DNA of 64,000 bases. It comes from Streptomyces sp. HUAS YS2 (lineage in GTDB: Bacteria > Actinomycetota > Actinomycetes > Streptomycetales > Streptomycetaceae). The DNA lies in assembly GCF_033343995.1 (NCBI RefSeq), contig NZ_CP137573.1, positions 7,811,344-7,875,343 of the forward strand. The letters are read 5' to 3'. Both the position numbers and the translations under genes were made by a program. The notes under the pieces were generated by a model. It was not told where the DNA came from, searched no databases, and worked only from the letters and a program-made list of their open reading frames with translations. Shown here one piece after another: positions 16,043-24,464 of the stretch. The number at the start of each line of letters is the position of its first letter. Position 1 is the stretch's first letter.

Positions 16043-17370
16043 GGTGCCTCCAGGGGGATCAGGGCTTCCACACCGTAACCGCCGGTCGGGCGCGGGCCGG
16101 CGGTCAGGGTCGCGTCGTAGAGGGCGAGTCGCTCCCGCAGCCCGATGAGGCCCCGGCCGTTTCCGGTGGCCGCGCCCGGGCCCGCGTGGCCTCCGGTGTC
16201 GGTGACCTCCACCCGGAGCAGCTCCGGTCGGTACTCGACCGTCACACGGGCGGTGGCCCCGGACGCGTGCTTCACGGTGTTGGTCAGGGCTTCCTGGACC
16301 ACGCGGTAGGCGGCGAGTTCGATGCCTGGCGGGATCTCGCGGGGCGGGCCGGTCACGGTCAGGTCGACCGGCAGTCCGGCGTCCCGTACGCGTGCGACGA
16401 GAGTGTCCAGCTCGTCCAACCCGGGTTGCGGCGCCAGCTCGGCGTCGTCGTCGGCCAGGTCTCCCGCCTCGTCCGCCGGCCGGCCGTCACCGGTCATGGT
16501 GAGCAGGCCCATGACGTGGCGCAGTTCGGTCATGGCCGCCCGGCCTCCGGCCTCGACGGCGAGGAGGGCCTCGCCCGCCTGCTCGGGGGCGGTCGCCATG
16601 ATCTTGCGCGCGGCACCCGCCTGAATGACCATCACACTGACGTTGTGGGTGACGACGTCGTGCAGTTCCCGGGCGATCCGCGCGCGTTCGTGCTCGACCG
16701 CCCGGCGCAGCGCCTCGGCCTGTTGGCGCTCCAGATCGGCGAGCCGGGCGCGGCCCTCGTCGGTCCGGAGTTTCCAGGTGCGCAGCCCGAGGGCGGCTCC
16801 CGCCATCGGGACCAGGATCAGCAGGACGACGTACTCGTTGGGGACGATCGGTGTCACCGAGTCCCCCGAAGTGCCGACCAGCAGGATCGACACCGGCAGC
16901 GCCGCGAGGGTCGCCACCCGGTAAGGGCTGTACACCGCGGCGCTGTAGACGGCGATCACGAACGCGTACAACGTCAGCCGCAGCACACTCTGGGGCGTCG
17001 CCAGGACCGCGACCGTCACGACGCACAGCACGGCGAGCGGGAAGCGGCGCCGCAGCGCCACCGCACCGGAGGCGATGCCCGCGAGGGCCACCATGAAGGC
17101 CATGCCGCCGGCGCCGGCGGGGCGCGGGATGGCGTACTGCACTCCGGGCGCGATCTCCCGCACCACGACGACGTCGGCGTTGTCGATGCCGTAGTGCACG
17201 GTGGCGATGCCGAGTATCAGCGCCACCAGTACGTCGAACTGCCGGCTGCGAAGGCTGAGCCGCAGTGGCGGACCGACAGGCGACCGAGCGTCGCGAACCG
17301 CCTTGCGGACGGCCTCGCGGCCGGTGAGGCCCGAGCCTCCCCACCGCTCCAGCGTCGTACGTACGTTCAT
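16039..17370 (-). CDS. Membrane sensor histidine kinase, NarL-partner type (HisKA_3)
   Basis: This 443-residue kinase starts at ATG 17370. Several transmembrane helices lie between about residues 45 and 200 (VLVALILGIATVHYG, GMAFMVALAGIASGAVAL, LAVLCVVTVAVLAT, VVLLILVPMAGAALGL), with little extracytoplasmic sequence, as in intramembrane-sensing kinases. A coiled coil (LADLERQQAEALRRAVEHER) leads to the HisKA_3 box ERARIARELHDVVTHNVSVM, containing the phosphorylated His. The HATPase domain includes VVQEALTNTVKHA (N box) and NGRGLIGLRERL (G box). Upstream and divergent lies an ABC exporter; such arrangements often respond to envelope-active peptides or antibiotics, but the ligand is unknown. 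Confidence 0.92.
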   Translation of the reverse strand: MNVRTTLERWGGSGLTGREAVRKAVRDARSPVGPPLRLSLRSRQFDVLVALILGIATVHYGIDNADVVVVREIAPGVQYAIPRPAGAGGMAFMVALAGIASGAVALRRRFPLAVLCVVTVAVLATPQSVLRLTLYAFVIAVYSAAVYSPYRVATLAALPVSILLVGTSGDSVTPIVPNEYVVLLILVPMAGAALGLRTWKLRTDEGRARLADLERQQAEALRRAVEHERARIARELHDVVTHNVSVMVIQAGAARKIMATAPEQAGEALLAVEAGGRAAMTELRHVMGLLTMTGDGRPADEAGDLADDDAELAPQPGLDELDTLVARVRDAGLPVDLTVTGPPREIPPGIELAAYRVVQEALTNTVKHASGATARVTVEYRPELLRVEVTDTGGHAGPGAATGNGRGLIGLRERLALYDATLTAGPRPTGGYGVEALIPLEAP

Positions 17371-17587
17371 CACCGGCTCATTGTCGCCCGGCCCCGAACC
17401 GCTCGTACTCCGCCTCAGCGGCCACTTCCCGGCGCCCGGCGTACTCCGGGCAGGTACATCGAAAGGATGACGTGCCGGCCGGTCATCCCGATGAGGTACG
17501 GCAAAGGGTCCGGGCGAGCGACGCGCACCGACCGGACGCGCTCCTAGCGTCCGGGGAGTCGGATGCCCGTACCCAAGGAGCCCTCCC

Positions 17588-17614
17588 ATGACCAAGCCGG
17601 TGAACGCCTCATGA
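17588..17614 (+). other. Eight-codon mini-ORF coupled to the ABC ATPase start
   Basis: ATG 17588, seven bases after the strong site AAGGAG (17575-17580), reads MTKPVNAS then TGA at 17612-17614, which overlaps the ATG at 17611 as ATGA. The best ribosome-binding site therefore serves the mini-ORF, and the exporter gene would be reached by termination-reinitiation. An alternative is that the ATPase starts at ATG 17563 after GGGGAG, in which case the mini-ORF is accidental. Confidence 0.4.
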
Positions 17615-18399
17615 CCATGCCGGTGATCGAACTACGCGACGTGAGCCGACGGTACGACGACGGCCCACCCGCACTGCACGACGCGACGCTGACCGTGCGG
17701 CCGGGCGAGGCGGTCGCGGTCCTCGGCCCTTCCGGCAGCGGCAAGTCCACGCTGCTCAACCTGATCGCGGGCCTGGACCGGCCGGACGCGGGGACCGTCA
17801 CCGTCGACGGCGTACGAGTGGACCAGCTGGGCGAGGCCGGATCGGCCCGCTACCGGCGGTCGACGATCGGCATGGTCTTCCAGTTCTTCAACCTGCTCGA
17901 CGACCTGACCGTCACCGACAACGTCGTCCTGCCCGCACGGCTCGCGGGCATGGCACGCGGCGAGGCCGACCGGCGGGCGGCGGAACTCCTGGACAGCCTC
18001 GGCATCGGCCGGCACGCCCACGCTTATCCGGGCCGGTTGTCCGGCGGCGAGCGCCAGCGCGTCGCGGTGGCCCGGGCACTCATGAACCGGCCGGCGCTGC
18101 TCCTGGCCGACGAGCCGACCGGGGCCCTGGACACGGCCGCCGGACAGGACGTCAGCAGGCTGCTCACCGACCTCAACGCCCAGGGCCAGACCATCGTCGT
18201 CGTCACCCACGATCTGGCTCTGGCCCGGTCGTGCACCAACCGGACGGTCCGGATCGCGGACGGCCGGATCACGGAGGACGCCGGGCCGCGGGCCGTTGTC
18301 GGCCCGGCCGTTCATGCGCAGGGGCAGACGCAGGCAGAGGTGCAGGCGCAGGTCCAGACGCAGGGACAGGCCGCCGTGGCCCCGGAGGCCGGCCGGTGA
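17611..18399 (+). CDS. ABC exporter ATP-binding subunit (MacB/LolD type)
   Basis: A 262-residue ATPase. Walker A is GPSGSGKST (residues about 36-44), the Q-loop is MVFQFFNLLDDLT, the ABC signature LSGGERQR, and Walker B LLLADEPTGALDT, followed by the H-loop VVVTHD. The C-terminal tail is Gln/Val-rich (repeats of AQGQTQAEVQAQVQTQ). The start is uncertain: ATG 17611 fits MTMPVIELRDVSRRY, but ATG 17563 is in frame with its own GGGGAG site. A -10-like TAGCGT lies at 17545-17550. The stop overlaps the permease GTG by four bases. The product pairs with the FtsX-type permease downstream and is divergent from the two-component genes. Confidence 0.93.
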   Translation: MTMPVIELRDVSRRYDDGPPALHDATLTVRPGEAVAVLGPSGSGKSTLLNLIAGLDRPDAGTVTVDGVRVDQLGEAGSARYRRSTIGMVFQFFNLLDDLTVTDNVVLPARLAGMARGEADRRAAELLDSLGIGRHAHAYPGRLSGGERQRVAVARALMNRPALLLADEPTGALDTAAGQDVSRLLTDLNAQGQTIVVVTHDLALARSCTNRTVRIADGRITEDAGPRAVVGPAVHAQGQTQAEVQAQVQTQGQAAVAPEAGR

Positions 18400-20744
18400 G
18401 CGCGCTCGGCAAGGTGGTGCGCTCGGGGCTGGGCCGACGCCGGGTGCAGACACTGGTGATCGGGCTCACCACGATGATGGCGGTGGCCGCCTCCGTGCTC
18501 GGCGGAACGCTGCTGGTGGTCTCCGACGCGCCCTTCGACGACGCGTTCGCCAGGCAGCACGGCGCGCACCTGTCCATCCAGTTCGACGCGAGCAAGGTGA
18601 ACGCCGGACAGCTGGCGAAGTCCAGGGACGCCGAAGGGGTCAGCCACGCGGCCGGTCCGTTCCGTACCGCGACGGTCGCCCCCCGGACGGACGGGGCGGG
18701 CCCCGGGTGGCCGATGACCGTGGTCGGCCGCGGAGATCAGGGTCGGGACGTGGACGAGGTGACGCTCATCGACGGACGGTGGCCCGCGCGCCCCGGCGAG
18801 ATCGCGCTCTCCACCGGCTCCCCGCTCCCCCCGATCACGGGAACGAAGATCACCGTTCCTGGTCTCCCCGGCGATCCGGCGCTCACGGTGGTCGGAGTGG
18901 CCCGCTCGGTCACGCAGACGGCCGACGCCTGGGTGGTGCCGTCCCAGATGCCGGCGCTCACCGCACCCGGCACCGGCGGCTTCCAGATGCACTACCGCCT
19001 GACCGCCGCGGACACCGCCGGGCAGGTCACCGCGGCCGGTAAGGCGGTGACGCGATCCCTGGCGCCGGGAGCGGAAGTCGGCCGTCAGTCCTGGCTGACC
19101 GCCAGGAAATCCGCCGAGCGCGACACCGCCCTGTACGTCCCGTTCCTCGTCGCGTTCGGCGCCCTGGGACTGGTCATGTCGGTGCTCATGGTGGGCAACA
19201 TCGTCGCCTCGGCCGTCGGCGCCGCCACGCGCCGGATCGGCATCCTCAAGGCCGTCGGTTTCACCCCGGCCCAGGTCGTACGGGCCTACGTCGTCCAGGC
19301 GCTGATCCCGGCCGGGGTCGGCACCGCACTGGGGGTTCTCGCCGGTCACCTGTTGGCCGTCCCCGTACTGGCGGAGACCGAGGAGGTCTACGGCGCGTCT
19401 TCCCTGGCGATTGCCCCGTGGGTCGACCTGGCGGTGATCGCCGGGGTGCTGGGCCTGGTGGCGGCGACTTCGTGTGCGTGCGCATGGCGGGCCGGGCGGC
19501 TGCGTACCGTGGACGCGCTCGCCGTCGGCCGCAACGCGTCGGCGGGGCGCGGCCGGTGGGCTGCCCGCCTGGCCGGACGGCTGCCCGTGCCGCAGCCACT
19601 CGCGCTGGGCCTGGCCCGCCCGTTCGCGCGCCCCGCACGCGCGCTGGCCATGGGAACGGCGGTCCTGTTCGGAGCCATCGCCGTCACGTTCACGGTGGGG
19701 ATGAGCGCCTCCCTCGGCGAGGTCATGAAGGCCAAGGCGCACGACGTTGCCGATGTCACGGTCCCGGCACCCCCGCCGGACCTCGGCTTCCCCGGCCCCG
19801 ACCGAGGGAAGCAGCCCAAGGCGGATCCCGCCGCGGTCGCCGCGGCCGTCAAGGCCGCCCCCGACACCGGGAAGTACTACAGCGCCGCGACGGTACGGGC
19901 GAACCTCCCCGGCCTGACCGGCATCGTCGACGTGATCGCCTTCACCGGCGACGCCTCGTGGGGCGGTTACGCGATGGTCGCGGGCCGCTGGATCGAGCGG
20001 CCCGGCGAGGCCGTGGTCCCGACGCCGTTCCTGGCCGCCACCGGCACCCGCGTCGGGGACACCGTCACCATCAGCGGCCTTTCCGAATCGGTCAAGGTCC
20101 GCATCGTCGGAGAGGTCCTCGACCCCCGCAGGGACGGCATGCAGGTCTTCACCGACATCGCGACCCTCACGCCCGCACACCCCGACCTGACGGAGACGAG
20201 CCACCACATCGCGGTGAAGCCAGGCACCGACACCGCGGCCTACGTCGACCGACTGAACAAGAACCTCACCCCTCTGGGAGCCACCGCCCAGACCGGCGGA
20301 CTCCGCGCCGGCGGCGACATGGTCGTCACCCTCAACGCACTGTCCGCCACCCTGACCCTGATGCTCGTGGCCGTCGCCGCGCTCGGCGTGCTCAACGGCG
20401 TACTCCTCGACACCCGCGAACGCGTCCGGGAACTGGGCGTCCACAAGGCCCTCGGCATGACCCCACGCCAGACCATCGCGATGGTCCTCACCCCGGTCGT
20501 CGCAACCGGCCTGGCCGCGGGCGCGGTGGGCGTGCCCCTGGGCGTAACCCTGCACGGCTGGGTCATGCCCGCCATGGCCGCAAGCGCCGGCCTCCGCCTC
20601 CCCGAGCCGGTCCTCGCCGTCTACCACACGCCCGAACTCCTCCCCCTCACCCTGGGCGGCCTACTCATCGCCACACTGGGAGCCCTCCTCCCCGCCACCT
20701 GGGCCGCCCGCTCCCAAACCGCCACCGCCCTACGCACGGAGTAG
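18396..20744 (+). CDS. FtsX/MacB-type ABC exporter permease
   Basis: A 782-residue double-FtsX permease starting at GTG 18396, overlapping the ATPase stop. TM1 (TLVIGLTTMMAVAASVLGG) is followed by a large extracytoplasmic domain (about 50-240), three TM helices (FLVAFGALGLVMSVLMVGNI and following), a second N-terminal-type helix near 425-450 (GTAVLFGAIAVTFTVGM), a second external domain, and three final helices (LSATLTLMLVAVAALGVLNG onward). The cytoplasmic coupling sequence RRIGILKAVGFTPAQV and its C-terminal equivalent VRELGVHKALGMTPRQT are diagnostic. The family exports lipids, peptides or antibiotics; the substrate is unknown. Confidence 0.92.
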   Translation: MSALGKVVRSGLGRRRVQTLVIGLTTMMAVAASVLGGTLLVVSDAPFDDAFARQHGAHLSIQFDASKVNAGQLAKSRDAEGVSHAAGPFRTATVAPRTDGAGPGWPMTVVGRGDQGRDVDEVTLIDGRWPARPGEIALSTGSPLPPITGTKITVPGLPGDPALTVVGVARSVTQTADAWVVPSQMPALTAPGTGGFQMHYRLTAADTAGQVTAAGKAVTRSLAPGAEVGRQSWLTARKSAERDTALYVPFLVAFGALGLVMSVLMVGNIVASAVGAATRRIGILKAVGFTPAQVVRAYVVQALIPAGVGTALGVLAGHLLAVPVLAETEEVYGASSLAIAPWVDLAVIAGVLGLVAATSCACAWRAGRLRTVDALAVGRNASAGRGRWAARLAGRLPVPQPLALGLARPFARPARALAMGTAVLFGAIAVTFTVGMSASLGEVMKAKAHDVADVTVPAPPPDLGFPGPDRGKQPKADPAAVAAAVKAAPDTGKYYSAATVRANLPGLTGIVDVIAFTGDASWGGYAMVAGRWIERPGEAVVPTPFLAATGTRVGDTVTISGLSESVKVRIVGEVLDPRRDGMQVFTDIATLTPAHPDLTETSHHIAVKPGTDTAAYVDRLNKNLTPLGATAQTGGLRAGGDMVVTLNALSATLTLMLVAVAALGVLNGVLLDTRERVRELGVHKALGMTPRQTIAMVLTPVVATGLAAGAVGVPLGVTLHGWVMPAMAASAGLRLPEPVLAVYHTPELLPLTLGGLLIATLGALLPATWAARSQTATALRTE

Positions 20745-20750
20745 CAACAC

Positions 20751-20792
20751 CCCCGGCCTCCCCCCGCCACACCATGCGGCAGGGGGTCGGGG
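20751..20792. terminator. Imperfect GC-rich hairpin terminator
   Basis: A C-rich arm (CCCCGGCCTCCCCCCGC) and a G-rich arm (GCGGCAGGGGGTCGGGG) face each other across CACACCAT, in the gap between the convergent permease and DUF5713 genes. It is probably bidirectional. Confidence 0.55.
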
Positions 20793-20849
20793 CCCGCCCC
20801 CGGGCATGCAACGTATGGCTTTGACCGGCGGTGGCCTTCCCGTCCTCGT

Positions 20850-21191
20850 TCACCAGTCCCGGCCGGAGGTCAGCACCTCCGCATCCGCGTCCGTGAACCC
20901 GTACACGGACGCGACGAAGCAGAACTCGTCACAGATGCATTCCCGCGCGACCGTCTCGATCTCGCTCCCGGCCGCTACGAACTCCCTGTCCAGCAGGTTG
21001 AACTCCTCCGTCGCAGCCTGGGTGAGTGCATACAGGCTCTCCAGGTCCGACGGCCGCTTGTCCTCAATGCGCTCGCACAGCCGCAGCAGGATCGCCTTCC
21101 CCTGGTCAACCACGTGATCAGGGAAGTACAAGTCGTCGTACATCTCCCGCAGGAACGCGCGTCCAACTACCTGCTGGTTGGTGATCGCCAT
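20850..21191 (-). CDS. DUF5713 family protein
   Basis: A 113-residue acidic, predicted all-alpha protein. The family pattern is clear: MAITNQQVVGRAFLREMYDD with YFPDHVVDQGKAILLRLCERIE, LYALTQAATEEFN, and SEIETVARECICDEFCFVA near the end. DUF5713 proteins are small, widespread in bacteria and of unknown function. It stands alone, convergent with the ABC permease. Confidence 0.8.
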   Translation of the reverse strand: MAITNQQVVGRAFLREMYDDLYFPDHVVDQGKAILLRLCERIEDKRPSDLESLYALTQAATEEFNLLDREFVAAGSEIETVARECICDEFCFVASVYGFTDADAEVLTSGRDW

Positions 21192-21315
21192 GGCACTTCC
21201 CTATTTCCGCGAAATCATGACGTGCCGATCATGCAGAGCACCACTGACAACGACACCCCTCAATGGGCGCCAGAGGCAACGCGAGCAGGACTCTTGGTCG
21301 GGTACCATGCGGGCC

Positions 21316-21381
21316 ATGTCGAGTCCTGAGTCAGACACGTTGGGGGCTTTCGGTCACGCCGTCAGCCCCCTGAACCACTGA
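21316..21381 (+). CDS. Leader peptide of the Cml-type exporter
   Basis: A 21-codon ORF (MSSPESDTLGAF... ending PLNH) begins at ATG 21316, about 8 bases after a -10-like TACCAT (21303-21308), so the mRNA may be leaderless. Its codons run through both arms of an RNA hairpin (21342-21348 and 21364-21370). A ribosome stalled or slowed inside it would control which downstream hairpin forms. Leader-peptide attenuation is known for cmlA-type chloramphenicol exporters; here it is inferred from layout. Confidence 0.55.
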   Translation: MSSPESDTLGAFGHAVSPLNH

Positions 21382-21443
21382 GTTCGTAGTCCTGCCGTCT
21401 CGCCGCGTTCTGCGGCCGGACGAGTGAGCCCCTGGGGGCTGAC
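21342..21443 (+). promoter_or_regulatory. Ribosome-mediated attenuator with mutually exclusive hairpins
   Basis: Segment 1 GGGGGCT (21342-21348) pairs with segment 2 AGCCCCC (21364-21370). Segment 2, extended to GTCAGCCCCC (21361-21370), also pairs perfectly over 10 bp with segment 3 GGGGGCTGAC (21434-21443), which can alternatively fold on AGCCC at 21427-21431. A further ACGAGA/TCTCGT hairpin (six-base loop) lies between segment 3 and the exporter ribosome-binding site. Segments 1 and 2 lie inside the leader ORF. Confidence 0.65.
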
Positions 21444-21494
21444 CGCGGTGACGAGATGACCTTCTCGTGCTTCTCCTCACCTCGGAGCCACTCG

Positions 21495-22670
21495 ATGCCT
21501 CTCCCGCTGTATCTGCTCGCCGTGGCGGTCTTCGCCATGGGCACCTCGGAATTCATGCTCGCCGGCCTCTTGCCGGACATCGCCTCGGACCTCGACGTGA
21601 CAGTCGGGACAGCAGGCATGCTCACCTCGGCCTTCGCGATCGGGATGATCGTCGGTGCCCCGCTCATGGCCGGGCTTGCCCGCAACTGGCCCGGACGGTC
21701 CAGCCTCCTGGGGTTCGTCCTCGTGTTCCTGACAGCCCACGTCGTGGGCGCGGCGACCTTCAGCTTCCCGGTCCTGGTCATGACGCGGGTGGCCGCAGCA
21801 CTCGCGTACGCGGGGTTCCTCGCCGTGGCGCTGACGACCGCCACCACGCTGGTCTCGCCCGACAAGAAGGGATGCGCGCTCGCCGTGCTGCTGTCGGGCA
21901 CCACGGTGGCCACGGTCGCCGGTGTCCCGGGCGGATCGGTGCTCGGCACGCTGCTCGGCTGGCGGGCCACTTTCTGGGCCGTCGCGGCTCTCTGCCTGCC
22001 TGCAGCCATCGGCATCGTCAAAGGCATCCCGGCGCGACGCGTGCAGAAGATTGCTGCTGACGGGCCGGCCCTGCGATCGGAACTCGCGCAGCTCAAAAGG
22101 CCGCGGCTGCTCCTGATCATGCTGCTCGGCGCCGTGGTGAACGCGGCGACCTTCGCCGGCTTCACCTTCCTCGCCCCCGTCGTGACCGACACCGCCGGGC
22201 TGGAAGAGCTGTGGATCTCCGTCGCCCTGGTGCTCTTCGGTGCCGGATCCTTCGCCGGGGTCACCGTCGCCGGCCGGCTCTCCGACCAGCACCCCGGCCC
22301 GGTCATCGCGGTCGGAGGTCCGCTGCTGCTCATCGGCTGGCCGGCCCTGGCCGTGCTGGCCGACAAGCCGGTGGCGCTGCTCGCCCTCGTGTTTGTCCAG
22401 GGCGCGCTGTCGTTCGCGCTGGGCAGCACGCTGATCACGCGGGTCCTCTACGAGGCGGCGGCAGCGCCCACCATGGCCGGCTCCTACGCGACTGCCGCGC
22501 TCAACGTCGGCGCTGCCGTCGGACCCCTCATCGCCGCGACGACCCTCGGCACGGCAGCCGGGAACCTCGGGCCGCTGTGGGCAAGCGGACTCCTCGTCCT
22601 GGTCGCGCTCCTCGTCGCGTTCCCCTTGCGCGGTGTGATCGCAGCGGGTCGGAGCGAGGCGCTCCGGTGA
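21495..22670 (+). CDS. cmlR: Chloramphenicol-type MFS exporter (Cml/CmlR family)
   Basis: A 391-residue, 12-TM DHA1 transporter. The first helix reads LYLLAVAVFAMGTSEFMLAG, then LLPDIASDL, the Cml/CmlR chloramphenicol-efflux signature of Streptomyces and Rhodococcus. SAFAIGMIVGAPLMA is in TM2, GVPGGSVLGTLLGWRATFW is motif C in TM5, and GSTLITRVLYEAAAAPTMAG marks TM10. ATG 21495 has GGAG seven bases upstream; an in-frame ATG at 21456 lacks a good site and sits in a hairpin. Family members export chloramphenicol or florfenicol by proton antiport. The attenuator-like leader suggests induction by a ribosome-targeting drug. Confidence 0.85.
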   Translation: MPLPLYLLAVAVFAMGTSEFMLAGLLPDIASDLDVTVGTAGMLTSAFAIGMIVGAPLMAGLARNWPGRSSLLGFVLVFLTAHVVGAATFSFPVLVMTRVAAALAYAGFLAVALTTATTLVSPDKKGCALAVLLSGTTVATVAGVPGGSVLGTLLGWRATFWAVAALCLPAAIGIVKGIPARRVQKIAADGPALRSELAQLKRPRLLLIMLLGAVVNAATFAGFTFLAPVVTDTAGLEELWISVALVLFGAGSFAGVTVAGRLSDQHPGPVIAVGGPLLLIGWPALAVLADKPVALLALVFVQGALSFALGSTLITRVLYEAAAAPTMAGSYATAALNVGAAVGPLIAATTLGTAAGNLGPLWASGLLVLVALLVAFPLRGVIAAGRSEALR

Positions 22671-22721
22671 CGCACGCGAACGCCCCCTTGACCATCGAGG
22701 GACGACGAAGGCCGGCAGCAG

Positions 22722-23504
22722 CTAGCGGACGGGGTAGCCGTAGGTGTGGCCCTGTTCCTTGAGTCGGGGCAGGAGTGTCCGCAGGGCTTCGACGGTTTGG
22801 GAGCGGTCGCCGCCGGCGTCGTGGAAGAGGAGGGTCGGTCCGTTGGGGAGTTCCCGTTCGACGGTGGCGACGATGGCGACGGTGCCGGGACGCTCGAAGT
22901 CCTTGGTGTCGACGTTCCAGCCGAGGGGGCGCATGCCTCGGCCGGCGGCGAGCGTGCGGCTGTAGGGGGTGAACGCTCCGCCGGGTGCGCGGTAGTAGAC
23001 GGGCCGTACGCCTCCGGACGCCTTGGTGATCATGGCTTCCGCGTCGAGGATCTGCTGCTTCTGGTACGCCTGGGAGGCCTTGTCCATGGCGGTGTTGTGC
23101 GACACGGAGTGGTTGCACAGACGGTGTCCGGCCGCGACGACCTTCTTCACGAGGTCCGGGTGGGCCTGGGCCTGCGTCCCGACCATGCAGAACGTGGCCT
23201 TAACGTCGTACTCGCGTAGCACAGCGAGTACTTGGGGGGTCCAGACGGGGTCCGGGCCGTCGTCGATGGTGATGTTGATGCCCTGCGGTCCCGCGTCGGA
23301 GGCGTGCGCGATGGACACGTCGACCGGCTTGACGACAACCCCTGGCGTGGCCGGCGTGGCCGGCGCTTTCGCCTTCGGCGGAGCGTCGCTCGTGGGGCCG
23401 GCTTGCGCGGTCCACACCGACGCGCCGGTCGCCAGGATCGTCACCCCGAGCGCCGCCCCGACCAGCTTGCCGTACCAGCCCCGCCCAGCACCGTGCCGCG
23501 CCAT
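22722..23504 (-). CDS. Secreted polysaccharide deacetylase (NodB/CE4)
   Basis: A 260-residue exported enzyme starting at ATG 23504. Residues 10-35 form a signal/anchor (LVGAALGVTILATGASVWTA). The CE4 motifs are present: ITIDDGPDP (motif 1, metal Asp), HSVSHNTA (motif 2, HxxxH metal ligands), RAPGGAF (motif 3), LGWNVDTKDF (motif 4) and LLFHDAGGD (motif 5). It should remove acetyl groups from peptidoglycan, chitin or xylan at the cell surface. It is convergent with the exporter gene, with 51 bases between them. Confidence 0.9.
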   Translation of the reverse strand: MARHGAGRGWYGKLVGAALGVTILATGASVWTAQAGPTSDAPPKAKAPATPATPGVVVKPVDVSIAHASDAGPQGINITIDDGPDPVWTPQVLAVLREYDVKATFCMVGTQAQAHPDLVKKVVAAGHRLCNHSVSHNTAMDKASQAYQKQQILDAEAMITKASGGVRPVYYRAPGGAFTPYSRTLAAGRGMRPLGWNVDTKDFERPGTVAIVATVERELPNGPTLLFHDAGGDRSQTVEALRTLLPRLKEQGHTYGYPVR

Positions 23505-23696
23505 GTCCGCCCCCACTCTCTCCCGCAGTGCCCCACCGGCCCCTGGTCGCGGTGCGACCACCTGTCAGGACGACGCTTGGCGGCCAGGGGATGCGGCTGT
23601 TACCGACCACGGACAATTTCGGGAGCGTTCACGGACAACCATCCGCGAGCAGCAGCCGGAACTACGCCGCTCGACCCGATCCCGCCCCGCCAGAGT

Positions 23697-23728
23697 GTCC
23701 ACCGGCACCCCCGTGCCGTCTAGTGGAC
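23697..23728. other. Bulged hairpin
   Basis: GTCCAC and CGGCAC pair with GTGCCG and GTGGAC around a CCCC loop, with a four-base bulge (TCTA) on the 3' side. It lies in a region without genes and may be part of an RNA. Confidence 0.4.
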
Positions 23729-23819
23729 GGGCGTCTTTCGCCTGGTCGCTGGGAAGTGTCAGCCGCCCACAAGCTCCGATGCCGGCCGGTCCCACGCGCT
23801 CACGTTCCGAACGACAGAA

Positions 23820-23848
23820 GGGTGGCTGCTCAATTTGAGCAGCCACCC
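23820..23848. terminator. Perfect 14-bp hairpin, terminator-like
   Basis: GGGTGGCTGCTCAA and TTGAGCAGCCACCC are perfect complements around a single T. No annotated gene ends here: the nearest genes point away or are more than 300 bases off. It may end an unannotated transcript. Confidence 0.6.
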
Positions 23849-24228
23849 CGCGGGCGCCGTGCTGGAACACGGGATACCCAAGCCCTGTTTCATGGTGCAG
23901 CCACGACGCCAGGGAGCGTGTGGCTAGGAGAGTGGCATCGCGGGTGCCCTGAAGGCAATGCGCTCTAGACGGAAATGAATGAAAGATCTGGGCCGAACGC
24001 TGTGACCTGAGGCTTTGCGTCGCGTGGGCACGAGATCAGCCACCGATCGGTCCGAGACGGCCATTTCGCGCTGAACGCCCGCGTATCAAATCCCCGCTGA
24101 GAGTGGCGACAGATTGTGATGGCCGCGGCGCCGGTGAGAGGATCTCACCGGCTGACGACAGGACTGGAATCCTACTCGGCCGATCAGAGTGCAGCCACGA
24201 CCAGTCAACATATTCAAGGGAGTTGTCC

Positions 24229-24459
24229 ATGCGTCTAGTCCCCCCGTCCCGTGACACCGGTGGACCTGTGCCGGATCGAGCGCTCACTCCCGGTGAGCTC
24301 CTCATCGTCGTTGTCGTCGTCATCGCCGCGGCAGCGCTGGCCGCGTACGGACTGCCGACGATCGGCGCCCTCGAGTTCATCGCCGGTGCACTGTACGTCG
24401 CCTGTCGCTCCGTCATCGCACTGCGTTCCGCCTCTCAGCGGCCCTCTGAAGCCGCCTGA
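24229..24459 (+). CDS. Small single-pass membrane protein
   Basis: A 76-residue protein starting at ATG 24229, six bases after AAGGGAG. There is one strong hydrophobic helix (LLIVVVVVIAAAALAAYGL) at about residues 25-44 and a second, weaker one (FIAGALYVACRSVIAL). I recognise no family. The next gene begins five bases after its stop, so the pair is an operon with a DNA-binding partner, a layout common for small Streptomyces regulatory pairs. Confidence 0.6.
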   Translation: MRLVPPSRDTGGPVPDRALTPGELLIVVVVVIAAAALAAYGLPTIGALEFIAGALYVACRSVIALRSASQRPSEAA

Positions 24460-24464
24460 CCCGC

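Larger units (their letters stand above)
23505..24228. other. Gene-free 0.7-kb region with structured hairpins
   Basis: No ORF here has credible coding character. It contains a 12-bp bulged hairpin at 23697-23728, a perfect 14-bp hairpin at 23820-23848, and the promoter region of the small membrane protein at 24229, whose ribosome-binding site AAGGGAG is at 24216-24222. It could hold a small RNA; sequence alone does not show one. Confidence 0.4.
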
